NCBI RefSeq assembly: GCF_002994635.1
Contig: NZ_PVNL01000115.1
Span: 1 to 64,000 of the forward strand
Reading direction: 5' to 3'
DNA from: Enhygromyxa salina
Lineage (GTDB): Bacteria > Myxococcota_A > Polyangia > Nannocystales > Nannocystaceae
Length of the DNA stretch: 64,000 bases
Made by a program: the position numbers and the translations under genes. Position 1 is the stretch's first letter. Every line of letters begins with the position of its first letter. Shown here piece by piece: positions 39,462-47,963 of this stretch. Below the pieces are notes generated by a model, which did not search any database, was not told the origin of the DNA, and saw nothing but the letters and a program-made list of their open reading frames with translations.

Positions 39462-39597
39462 TCACCGCGCTCGGAGCTGCGTGTCTGCAGCGTCACAGCT
39501 GCGATCGTGAACCAGCTGATCGGCCCCGTCGACAGCGCGGCGCCCCATGCGTCACCGGCTCATGCGTCGCCAGGCTACACTCCGGCCACGCGACGGC

Positions 39598-40356
39598 ATG
39601 GAGACCGACGAGACCCTCGATCAGATCCGGGATGTGTTCAACGGCACGGTCCCGAACGTGTTCAGGCGCATGCACGCGTCGGGTGAGCTCGAGCGCAACT
39701 GGCCCCCCATTCGCGCGGTGCTGGTCGAGCCCGAGCCGCTGCCACCCGAGGTGGTCCAGGCCTTGTTCATCGTCCTCTCGCTGCGGTGCTCGAGCTACTA
39801 CTGCTTCGTGCTCCACTCGCTGACCCTGTCCACCCAGGGGGCCACGCAGATCTCGATCGGGGAGCTCGCCCGTGTGTTCGACATGCCAGCGGTGACGCCC
39901 GAGTTCGATCGCTGGAGCCGAGTGCTCAAGCTGACGTGGCTCTCGCAGTTCGACGGGCCCCAGCAGCACGCCGCCGAGTACTTGCTGCGTCGCAACTGCA
40001 GCGACGCCGAGTACCAGCAGGTGCTCCGGGTCCACGCCGCCAACCAGGTCATCAACAGCTTCACCGTGGATCCCGAGCTGAAGCTCGACGGCGAGCCCAT
40101 GCTCGACAGCTTTCCAGCCGAGCTGCGCGCGTTGGTCCCGGAGTTCGTCCGCTTCTACATGGAGACGACGTCGGGCTCTTCACCCAAGCGTCCGGTCTGC
40201 ACGATGTGCAGCGTCTGCCGGGACGTTCGTGCGGTGGACGAGCAGTGGTATCCGCTGGCGGTCGCTGGTGAGCTGATCCCCAAGGGGGTGTTGTTCAGCC
40301 ACGGGTTGTGCTCGGGCTGCCTCGTCAGCGAAGGCGTGCCGTCGGAGCTGCATTAG
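39598..40356 (+). CDS. AhpD/carboxymuconolactone decarboxylase-like protein with a Cys-rich C-terminal motif
   Basis: The product is about 252 residues from ATG 39598; ATG 39547 would add 17. The first 190 residues look like an all-helical AhpD-type domain, with the active-site-like segment LRCSSYYCFVLHSL. The usual C-x-x-C-x3-H is altered: the first Cys position is Ser and another Cys lies two residues earlier. The C-terminal 70 residues contain CTMCSVCRDVRAVDEQWYPL and FSHGLCSGCLVS. This resembles the Cys-x-x-Cys ... SHGxCxxC metal-binding tail seen at the ends of some bacterial sensor proteins. Such a fusion could sense redox or metal state (inference). The stop overlaps that of the convergent gene. 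Confidence 0.65.
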   Translation: METDETLDQIRDVFNGTVPNVFRRMHASGELERNWPPIRAVLVEPEPLPPEVVQALFIVLSLRCSSYYCFVLHSLTLSTQGATQISIGELARVFDMPAVTPEFDRWSRVLKLTWLSQFDGPQQHAAEYLLRRNCSDAEYQQVLRVHAANQVINSFTVDPELKLDGEPMLDSFPAELRALVPEFVRFYMETTSGSSPKRPVCTMCSVCRDVRAVDEQWYPLAVAGELIPKGVLFSHGLCSGCLVSEGVPSELH

Positions 40357-40715
40357 CAGGCGGGGGAAAATCTCGACGCGACCCAGAGCACGCCCCTGAC
40401 CTCCGGGCCCGCGGCGGTCTGGAACACGCTGACAGCCCGCCCGAGCCCGAGCCCATGCAGGCAGTTGGCGTGGACCAGAAGCGCGGCCGCCAGGTCGGGT
40501 GACAAGGTCTCGTCTCCGGCCTCGATGCGATCATTAAACAGCGCAATCGCCTCAGCGCTGGCCTCTGCTCCGTCCCGGAAATATTGCGCGGGTTGTAGAG
40601 CCTGGGCGAACGCGAGCAAGGCCTGCGCGTGGCGGACTTGCTCGGCTGGCGTCGACGCAGCGCTTGGCCTGGTGGCTTGGACCGTGGCGGCGAGGGCGTC
40701 AAGGTCTTGTGACAT
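40353..40715 (-). CDS. small helical hypothetical protein
   Basis: From ATG 40715 the product is 120 residues (MSQDLDALAATVQATRPS...), Ala/Leu-rich and probably all-helical, with a TPR-like feel (HAQALLAFAQALQPAQYF). No family is recognised. An upstream start at 40811 would add a less protein-like segment. Its stop codon shares two bases with the stop of the convergent AhpD-like gene. It is divergent from the P450 gene. Confidence 0.6.
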   Translation of the reverse strand: MSQDLDALAATVQATRPSAASTPAEQVRHAQALLAFAQALQPAQYFRDGAEASAEAIALFNDRIEAGDETLSPDLAAALLVHANCLHGLGLGRAVSVFQTAAGPEVRGVLWVASRFSPAC

Positions 40716-40932
40716 GGCCGAAGCTAGCATGAGTCCACGGGTCCCAGGCTCGGTGGTTGCGCGCGCAATATGCGTGAACTGAAGTTCCGGTCTGTGAACA
40801 CATGGTGCCACGTCGGCGCCACTCCAGCGACATCACTCCTCTCAATCTCTAAAATTTGCTGGAGAAACACTGATCCACTTGATCTCTGAAAGATGAGCCA
40901 GTATTCATAAAGTGAACCACAAGGGAACCATC

Positions 40933-42180
40933 GTGCACTTCGACTTCGATCCCGACTCCGAGTCCTTCGCCTACGACCCCTATCCCGCCTACGCGTGGCT
41001 ACGTACGAACGCGCCCGTCTATCACTGGGAGAAGCGCGACACGCTGCTGCTCTCGCGGCTCGAGGACCTGCGGACCTTCCTCACCCACGAGCAGCTCTCG
41101 ACCGACATCGCCGACTGGGAGCATCACCCGGGCGGGCAGCTGTTCGAGCAGCCGGGCTTCGAGGCCTGGGGATCAATCATCGCTACTTCACTGTTTCAGC
41201 TCCCACCAGCCGATCACGCGCGGGTCCGCAAGCTGGCGAGCGTCGCCCTCACGCCACGGGCCGTGCGGGCGATGGAGGGCGCGGTCAGGGCCACGGTGGA
41301 GCGCACCCTCGATGATCTCATCGCCAACGGTGACGAGGTCGTGAACATCCGTGACTTCACCGAGACCATCCCGCTGACCGTCATCTGTGATCTATTTGGC
41401 GTCCCCAGCCAGATGCGTGCCGGGTTTCGCGAGTTCGGTTTGGCGGCGATCCGCTCGGTCCAACCCAACCTCGATCCTGCCGTGCTCTCGGAGATCGCCA
41501 ATGGCTTCACCCAGGGCAAGGTCTTGCTCGAGCAGCTCATCGAAGCCCGCCGCACAGACCCGAACCCTCCCGCCGACCTGCTGACGAGGCTCATCGAAGC
41601 CCGCGACGAGGCTCACCGCCTCTCGACCGCCGAGCTCATGTCGCTGATCTTTGCGTTGATCACCGCAGGCTCCGACACCACGGTGCACGGCACCTGCTAC
41701 GCCGTGTTCACGCTGCTGCGTCACCCCCAGGCGCTCGCCGAGCTGCAAGCAGATCGCTCGCTGCTGCGCAGCACAATCGAAGAGACCTTGCGCTGGGACA
41801 GCTTTGGCAAGATCGGGCTGTTTCGCTACGCCCTGAGCGACTTCGAGCTCGCGGGCGTGCCGGTTCGCAAGGGCCAAGCTGTCAGCGGCCTGATGGGCGC
41901 CGCGCTGCGCGACCCCAATGGCTATGCCGACCCCGACCGCTTCGACATCCACCGGGAGAACGTCGCGAACCTGACCTTCGGACTTGGGCGTCACTTCTGT
42001 CTGGGGGCCAACCTCGCACGAACGGAGATGATGAAGGCGATCGAGATCCTGCTGATCGAGCGCTTCCCTCACGCCACGCTCGCTGGTGAGCCCGTGATCG
42101 ATCACCACAACCCGATCATGCGCCCGATCGATAATTTGCCCGTGCGCCTGGGCGCGGACCAGGGCAAGGCGAAAGCATGA
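40933..42180 (+). CDS. cytochrome P450
   Basis: A soluble bacterial class I P450 of 415 residues. GTG 40933 has a good ribosome site (AAGGGA at 40921-40926); GTG 40912 is the longer alternative. Diagnostic motifs are the I-helix AGSDTT (245-250), EETLR (283-287, the ExxR) and the haem loop FGLGRHFCLG with Cys356. HARVRKL (helix C) is also present. The adjacent 3Fe-4S ferredoxin gene overlaps it by four bases and is the likely electron donor. The substrate cannot be read from sequence. No reductase or biosynthetic gene cluster is seen nearby. Confidence 0.95.
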   Translation: MHFDFDPDSESFAYDPYPAYAWLRTNAPVYHWEKRDTLLLSRLEDLRTFLTHEQLSTDIADWEHHPGGQLFEQPGFEAWGSIIATSLFQLPPADHARVRKLASVALTPRAVRAMEGAVRATVERTLDDLIANGDEVVNIRDFTETIPLTVICDLFGVPSQMRAGFREFGLAAIRSVQPNLDPAVLSEIANGFTQGKVLLEQLIEARRTDPNPPADLLTRLIEARDEAHRLSTAELMSLIFALITAGSDTTVHGTCYAVFTLLRHPQALAELQADRSLLRSTIEETLRWDSFGKIGLFRYALSDFELAGVPVRKGQAVSGLMGAALRDPNGYADPDRFDIHRENVANLTFGLGRHFCLGANLARTEMMKAIEILLIERFPHATLAGEPVIDHHNPIMRPIDNLPVRLGADQGKAKA

Positions 42181-42377
42181 GGCTCATCATCGACGTGATC
42201 GCCTGTGAGGCGAACGGCGCGTGCACACGCATCCTCCCGGAGGCGCTCGAGCTCGACGACGAAGATCAGCTGCACCTGCGGCTCGCCGTGATCCCGCCCG
42301 AGCTCGAGGACAAGGCCGAGCGCGCTGTCCGTGTGTGCCCTCGCCAGGCCCTGCGTCTCGAGCCGTCCAAGCCCTGA
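42177..42377 (+). CDS. 3Fe-4S ferredoxin, P450 redox partner
   Basis: The 66-residue product has the three Cys pattern of 3Fe-4S ferredoxins paired with bacterial P450s: C10-x5-C16 (CEANGACTRILPEA) and C54-Pro (RVCPRQAL). It starts with ATG overlapping the P450 stop (ATGA), so the two are translationally coupled. It is expected to pass electrons from an unlinked ferredoxin reductase to the P450. Confidence 0.88.
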   Translation: MRLIIDVIACEANGACTRILPEALELDDEDQLHLRLAVIPPELEDKAERAVRVCPRQALRLEPSKP

Positions 42378-42456
42378 GTCAGCCCGGAGCCGCCCGCGAG
42401 TCGGGCTGCTCCAACGGGGGTGTGAAGGCCCCAGCGCCGTCGACCATACAGCCCGG

Positions 42457-45400
42457 ATGCGTACAACCACCGGTCTGACCATGATGTGGGCGGCCTTCGC
42501 TTGCATCGGATGTGCGGGCGAGCCAAGCGAGGTCGGGGAGCCGGAGCAGTTTCGCGCTGGCCCGACCGACGGACTCGAGCTGCACTGGACCTTCGAGGAT
42601 CGGATCGGCGACCAGGTCCTGGATATTAGCGGCAAGGGTCGCCACGGTTGGTTGTTGGGCGGTGGCTCGTTCGTCGCGTCGTCCAACGGGGAGGCGGTCA
42701 GCCTCGATGGGGTCGACGACTACATCGCGTTCGTGGGCCCGCGCGATCCAAGCCTGTACGGCGGAGTCGACGGCGACTTCACGATCAACGCCCGCGTGCG
42801 GGTCTCCGATGTCGCCCGCTACAACACGCTGTGTTTTGGGTGTGGACCGTTCTCGACGATGTTTGTCGGGACCGAGACCTACGGCGCGCGAACCATGTCG
42901 GCGCTGCTCGACACCAGCAATAATGGCAGCCTGTGGCCGTGGAGCACGCAATCGCTGGCCAACGATACATGGGTCGAGGTCACGGTTGTCGTCGACGGCG
43001 GGGTGGCGGCGCGCACCTACCTGGACTGCACGCTCGACGCGGAGTTCTTCAGCCCGAACATCGGGCTGAAGAACTATGGCTTCTCTGCTGTCGGTCGGGG
43101 ATCGCTGGCTTCGCGCTGGTATCAGGGTGAGATCGACGAGCTGCGGGTGTGGAATCGGGCCTTGACCGAGGCCGAGATCGCAACAATCTGCCCGACCCCG
43201 GCGACGCTGTGCGATGGCCCCATTCACGTAGACGTCGACGCGCCCGGCGATGGGGACGGGACGACCTGGGCGAGCGCCTTCAACGATCTTCAGGCGGCCC
43301 TGGACGCCGCGCTCGAGTGCCAGGAACCGGAGATCTGGGTAGCCGAGGGCACCTACGCCCCGAACCCGGCGTCGCCGGTCGCAACCATCACCGCGCCCGT
43401 GGCGATCTATGGCGGCTTCGCGGGTGACGAGGTCGCGTTCGCGCAGCGCGATGTCGACTCGCACGTCACCCGTTTGGGGGCCGACGGCTGGAACGCGCGG
43501 GTTGTCCTCGTTCAGGCCAGCGCCGCGTCGGAGCTCGAGGAGGTCTGGATCGACGGCTTTCACATCTCGGGGAGCAACGCGGGGGCGATCTTTCTGAACG
43601 GCGCGTTCTCGGGCACACCACCGATCACCGCGACGCTGGTAAACCTCGATCTCAGCGACAACGTGGTCTCTGATTACGGCGCCGCGCTGCGGGTGAGCGG
43701 CCGCTCGGTGGTGGATGTGATCGATTCTCGGTTCGAGGGCAACTCGGGCCTGCACGGCGGCGGGATCTACTTCACGGCTGGCAACGAGCAAGATGTGGCG
43801 AGCGGCGAGCTGAACGTCACGAATTGCGGGTTCGGCGGGAACCACGGCAAGTTCGGCGGTGCGATCTATGCGTCGAACACCTCGGCCGGCGACGAATTGG
43901 TGGCGATCATCGACAGCACGTTTACCGACAACACAGCGACCTGGGGCGGCGCGGTCGCGCTCGACGACTATCCCGGAACGCCGAACCCAATCGCGCTGAC
44001 GATCGAAGGGGGAGAGTTCATCGGCAACACCGCGATCCACGGCGGTGGCGCGATCTCGTCTGAGGAGACCCTCGCCACGATTGAGGGGACGGCCTTCGTC
44101 GACAACGCCGCTGGCTTCGGCGGGGCGATCCACATCGACAACATTCACCCCGCGACCGAGCTTCCCGGCTGGGAGATCCGTGATGCTCGCTTCATCGCCA
44201 ACCACGCGACGGTGACGGGCGGCGGCGCGATGTTGCTCGAGGAGCACGAGGTCGAGATCGTCAACACCGAGTTCGTGGGTAACACGGCGGTCGGCGGCGG
44301 CGGTGGGATCTTCGGTCGCGCGACGGTGGTCGCGTCGACCTTCACCGGCAACACAGGCAGCGTTGGCGGGGCCGTCTACGCGCCTGCGGGTCCCCTGGTT
44401 GCGATGCGGCACATCGTCGCGTGGCCCGACACCGTGGTTGGCAACGACATCATGCTCGACCACTCATGCGTCGCCCCGACGGCCAACGACGACACGGTCG
44501 AGCCGTTCGTGATCCTCGACGGCGATCCCTTCGAGCCGGCGGATCTCGACCTCGACGGCCGAACCGAGTACTACCTCGCGTCTGATTCTGCGTGTCGCGA
44601 CTTCGCCGGGATCGCTGGTGAGCTCGACTGGGAGAGCCTCACCACCCAGGTCTCGCAGTGCACCGACGTCGCGCCGACCGACGCGGGCGTGCACTACGTC
44701 CCGCTGTTCGACGCTGGGCCGTGCGTGGGGGAGGGTGGCGACGACGACACGACCTCGGGCGGTGATACGGACTCGGGCTCGACTTCGGGCGACGGAGATG
44801 GCGACTCGAGCTCGAGCTCGAGCTCGGGGGATGGTGACGGGGATGGGGATGGAGGTGGCGACGCCACGGGAGATGGGGATGGTGACGGGGACACCACGGG
44901 CGACGGGGGCACCACGGGTGACGGAGACGGAGACGGCGACTGTGGTGAGTGGAGCGCGGTCAAGACCCGCGCGCTCGGTCTCGACAGGGTCTGGACGGAC
45001 GGCGTCGATCTCGTCGCCGTGAGCAACATCCGGAGCAGCGCGGACATGGTCCGGCTCGCCGACGGGCAGTGGACAGACATCGAGGCGACCACAAACGATC
45101 GAATGCTCGCCCAGAGCTACGACGTCTGGGGTTCGGCCGTCGACGATCAGTGGGTGCTCGGCTTCGCGACGAGCTACGGCAAGGGCGTGTTTCACCACGA
45201 CGGCGTGATGCTGGACAGCTCCGTGTTGTTTCCGGCTCCACCGGCCAACTTGTTCGGTGAGGTCGTCCCGCAGTCGCTCGCTGGCTCGGGCCCCGACGAC
45301 GTGTGGGCGACGGCCTGGCTGGACTGCGGCACGATGGCGTGTGAGGACCCGGACTGCTCGTGCAACGGCGAACCGTCGCTGCTGATGCACTACGACGGGG

Positions 45401-46872
45401 TCGAGTGGAGCGACGTCGCGTCCCCGGGTCTGATCACGCAGATCTGGACGGACGGCACCAGCACCTGGGGCGTCGGCGGTCGCGACCAGTCCGACACCCC
45501 CTGGCTGACGCCGGTCGAGGGCGTGCTCGCCAGCTTCGACGGCGCCGACTGGACGATCGAGGCCGTCGAGCTGCCGCCGCTGCGCACGCTGTGGTCGCTC
45601 GATGGCGGCGATGTGTGGGTCGGCGGCAACGAGGGCACGCTGCGCCGCTACGACGGGCTCGACTGGGAGATCCATGATCTACCGACGGTGGCCAAGGTCG
45701 TGAAGATCGAAGGCCGCTCGAACACCGAGATCTGGGCGCTCGACGACGAGGGCGAGCTGTGGGCCTACGATAGCGTCGGCTGGAATGCGTGGCTCTCACT
45801 CCCCCACGCCCGCGACTTTGTCGTGATGGATGACTTGCTGGCGGTCGTCGGCGACGACGACGGTCACCTCGTCGAGTTCGTCGACATTGAGAACGAGACC
45901 GTCGATATCGTCTATTGGCGACGCAATTTTCAGCCGCAGACGCTGGTCGCGGACAACCTCGACAGCGCGATCGCCAGCTCGTCCCACGAAGGATACAGCT
46001 CGGCCTACGCGCCCAACGGCAGCTACGAGTGGGACGGCGTGAGCTGGTCGCCGACCTACCTCGCGCAGCTCTCCGGCTTCGACAGGCTCGTCGGCGCTGT
46101 CGACCAGGGCTTTGCCACGCGCCAGCTGTTGTCTGGCGAGGTCGACCCTGACTTCCATCCGATCTACGAGATCATCGACGGTGAGCCGACCGAGCTCGCG
46201 CCTCCGGCCCCCGACCTCGATGTGACCACCGCCGAGGTGTTCACGCTCGACGGTCAGGCGCAGCTGTGGGTCGCGACTGCGACCCTCGACGACTCGCAGT
46301 ACCGTCTCTACGCCCGCGTCGGTGGTGTTTGGGTCGATCGTCAGCCGCCGGGGCTCACCCTTCAGGGGCTCCACATGACCCAGGGTGGTCAGCGGGTGTT
46401 CGTCAACTTCAACGGGGCCGGCAGCAACGTCACCTGGATGTTCGAGGCTGGGATCTGGACCGATATCAGCAACCCCTTGAACAACAGCAGGGCGATCTCG
46501 CTGGCCTCGACCGGAAAGTTCCAGCTGTGGATGACCGCGAGCACCGGCCAAGCTAGCTCGAATCCGGAGCAGCTGTATTTCTGGGGTGGCGGTGGCTGGA
46601 ACGTAGCGAAGAACCTATTCCCGCAGATCGCCGGGTACGACCAGTGGTCGGCGCTCTCTGCTCGCGCGCCCAACGATATGTGGATGATGTCGTCGCGCAG
46701 CTTCGAGCCCGAGAACCTCGCCCACTGGAATGGTCAGGTCTGGACGGTCCTCGACACGCCCGCGTTGCTGCACGGGTGGGCCCGCGTCCAGGACATGCTC
46801 GAGCCGGTCCCGGGCGGCGTGTTCATTAGCGACGGCATTCGCCTGTGGCGCCACGAGGTGTGCGCGCCCTGA
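42457..46872 (+). CDS. large surface lipoprotein: LamG, parallel beta-helix, Gly-Asp linker, propeller-like domain
   Basis: The product is 1471 residues from ATG 42457, with a short signal and lipobox near CIGC (Cys at 19). Residues about 40-245 form a LamG/concanavalin-like domain (LHWTFEDRIGDQVLDISGKG; ELRVWNRALTEAEI). Residues about 250-700 begin with DGTTWASAFNDLQAALDAAL and contain repeated GGAI(Y/S) and F-x-x-N-x-A turns typical of right-handed beta-helix proteins. A Ser/Gly/Asp/Thr linker follows (about 760-830). The rest has repeated Trp- and Val-rich blades (WTDGVDLVAVSN, VWVGGNEGTLRRYDG, IWALDDEGELWAYD) that suggest a beta-propeller. A role in adhesion or polysaccharide binding is inferred. 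The open frame upstream to 42331 overlaps the ferredoxin and is not used. Confidence 0.85.
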   Translation: MRTTTGLTMMWAAFACIGCAGEPSEVGEPEQFRAGPTDGLELHWTFEDRIGDQVLDISGKGRHGWLLGGGSFVASSNGEAVSLDGVDDYIAFVGPRDPSLYGGVDGDFTINARVRVSDVARYNTLCFGCGPFSTMFVGTETYGARTMSALLDTSNNGSLWPWSTQSLANDTWVEVTVVVDGGVAARTYLDCTLDAEFFSPNIGLKNYGFSAVGRGSLASRWYQGEIDELRVWNRALTEAEIATICPTPATLCDGPIHVDVDAPGDGDGTTWASAFNDLQAALDAALECQEPEIWVAEGTYAPNPASPVATITAPVAIYGGFAGDEVAFAQRDVDSHVTRLGADGWNARVVLVQASAASELEEVWIDGFHISGSNAGAIFLNGAFSGTPPITATLVNLDLSDNVVSDYGAALRVSGRSVVDVIDSRFEGNSGLHGGGIYFTAGNEQDVASGELNVTNCGFGGNHGKFGGAIYASNTSAGDELVAIIDSTFTDNTATWGGAVALDDYPGTPNPIALTIEGGEFIGNTAIHGGGAISSEETLATIEGTAFVDNAAGFGGAIHIDNIHPATELPGWEIRDARFIANHATVTGGGAMLLEEHEVEIVNTEFVGNTAVGGGGGIFGRATVVASTFTGNTGSVGGAVYAPAGPLVAMRHIVAWPDTVVGNDIMLDHSCVAPTANDDTVEPFVILDGDPFEPADLDLDGRTEYYLASDSACRDFAGIAGELDWESLTTQVSQCTDVAPTDAGVHYVPLFDAGPCVGEGGDDDTTSGGDTDSGSTSGDGDGDSSSSSSSGDGDGDGDGGGDATGDGDGDGDTTGDGGTTGDGDGDGDCGEWSAVKTRALGLDRVWTDGVDLVAVSNIRSSADMVRLADGQWTDIEATTNDRMLAQSYDVWGSAVDDQWVLGFATSYGKGVFHHDGVMLDSSVLFPAPPANLFGEVVPQSLAGSGPDDVWATAWLDCGTMACEDPDCSCNGEPSLLMHYDGVEWSDVASPGLITQIWTDGTSTWGVGGRDQSDTPWLTPVEGVLASFDGADWTIEAVELPPLRTLWSLDGGDVWVGGNEGTLRRYDGLDWEIHDLPTVAKVVKIEGRSNTEIWALDDEGELWAYDSVGWNAWLSLPHARDFVVMDDLLAVVGDDDGHLVEFVDIENETVDIVYWRRNFQPQTLVADNLDSAIASSSHEGYSSAYAPNGSYEWDGVSWSPTYLAQLSGFDRLVGAVDQGFATRQLLSGEVDPDFHPIYEIIDGEPTELAPPAPDLDVTTAEVFTLDGQAQLWVATATLDDSQYRLYARVGGVWVDRQPPGLTLQGLHMTQGGQRVFVNFNGAGSNVTWMFEAGIWTDISNPLNNSRAISLASTGKFQLWMTASTGQASSNPEQLYFWGGGGWNVAKNLFPQIAGYDQWSALSARAPNDMWMMSSRSFEPENLAHWNGQVWTVLDTPALLHGWARVQDMLEPVPGGVFISDGIRLWRHEVCAP

Positions 46873-46899
46873 GCTCGGCCCGCGCATGCCGGCCCATCG

Positions 46900-47529
46900 T
46901 CACTCCGCGGCGCGCAGCTCTCCCCCACAGTAGTAGCAGCTCCCCGGCCTCGGCGGCCCCGGTCGCCCACACCCCGCGCACGCCCAGGTCCGGCCACCGC
47001 TGTCTGCGAGCGGCTCGATCTCATTGCCGAACCCCACGCCCGTCAGCGCTCGCAGCCGCTCGACATAGCGGCGTGAGAGCTGCTCTTGCTGGCCCTGAAA
47101 GTCGACCGAGAGCGTGAAGTGGCTGGCCTGGCCCTCGCCGTGAAAGCTGAACAGGACGACCCGCTCTTCGTGCAGATGCGCGTGGCTGGCCGGCACATCC
47201 TCGCGCTCGCAGATCACCAGGGCCACATCGAAGCGCTCGATCTCGTCGCCGGTCACGGCCCCCTGAATCGTGCCATGTAGCGACGTCGCCGTGCTCTCGT
47301 AGTCATAGGCGATTCGCTTGATCATGCGAAAGGGAATGATCCGTCGGCGTCGACGCAGCCACAGCAGTCGCTCGTCGATGATCACGTAGCGCGACCGTCG
47401 ATCAACCGTGACCTCGCGGACCACGGTCCCGAGCGTCAGCAGCCGGACCAGCAGCGACGTTCGGGCGCGCAGCACACCGTCGCGCTCGGACACGCTCGGC
47501 GCGAGGGTCAGGAGCCGAAGTCCGGGCAT
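46900..47529 (-). CDS. hypothetical protein with C-terminal zinc ribbon
   Basis: The 209-residue product begins with beta-rich sequence and an Arg cluster (WLRRRRRIIPFRMIKRI) and ends with a short zinc-ribbon motif: CAGCGRPG, then CYYCGGEL. A membrane-associated PH-like fold followed by the ribbon is possible, but I recognise no family. It is convergent with the LamG lipoprotein (27 bases between stops). Confidence 0.7.
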   Translation of the reverse strand: MPGLRLLTLAPSVSERDGVLRARTSLLVRLLTLGTVVREVTVDRRSRYVIIDERLLWLRRRRRIIPFRMIKRIAYDYESTATSLHGTIQGAVTGDEIERFDVALVICEREDVPASHAHLHEERVVLFSFHGEGQASHFTLSVDFQGQQEQLSRRYVERLRALTGVGFGNEIEPLADSGGRTWACAGCGRPGPPRPGSCYYCGGELRAAE

Positions 47530-47963
47530 GGCGGGATCATAGCCAATCTCGAGTCGGGCTGCGGGCTTGGCCGCACATTGGCTCAGCGCGCGCGCCTACG
47601 CCCACCAACCCGACCTCCGCGCGGGGGGCAGCGACCCGTCGACCCATCGCCGCGTCAGTCCGCTCGCCGACCGCTGGGGCAGGGCACACGAGCGATTGAC
47701 CTCGAGCACCCATTCCCGGGTCGAGTGTGCCGAGTGCCAACGCAATAAACATTTTTGAGCCCAGGGGATGGCTCGGCAAAAAAGTCATGAGTTTCCGCGG
47801 AGATGCCGGTTCGTGCCACGTGCAATTGACCGAGTCAAAGCGTAGTCTCAATCGTCTATTATGGATTCACACGTTGGCTCGAGGTGTTCCTGAGAACGCC
47901 CGCCAGCGGCGAGCAGGGTTTGGCTCGGACCAGACCGCACAAACGGGTAATCGGAGGTCGCGC
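47530..47963. promoter_or_regulatory. intergenic control region upstream of the nitrilase-like gene
   Basis: About 430 bases with no supported gene. The section 47735-47880 is clearly AT-richer than its surroundings. It includes the 11-mer GTCAAAGCGTA at 47834-47844, which recurs at 49797-49807 upstream of the next gene. A TTGAC box at 47826-47830 could be a -35 element. A strong ribosome site (GGAGGT) lies just before ATG 47964. Confidence 0.5.

Larger units (their letters stand above)
38131..39462 (+). repeat. tandem duplication unit, copy B
   Basis: Second copy of the 36411-37741 unit, with the same order of leader, 369-codon gene and closing hairpin at an offset of 1720-1721 bases. Confidence 0.92.

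Noticed and set aside
42379-44463. 694-codon open frame antisense to the LamG lipoprotein
   Set aside because: The plus-strand frame gives recognisable LamG and beta-helix repeats; the antisense product does not resemble a protein family.
44750-44945. Gly-Asp-rich repetitive DNA considered as a mobile or satellite repeat
   Set aside because: It is an in-frame low-complexity linker in the surface lipoprotein, common in secreted proteins of this group.
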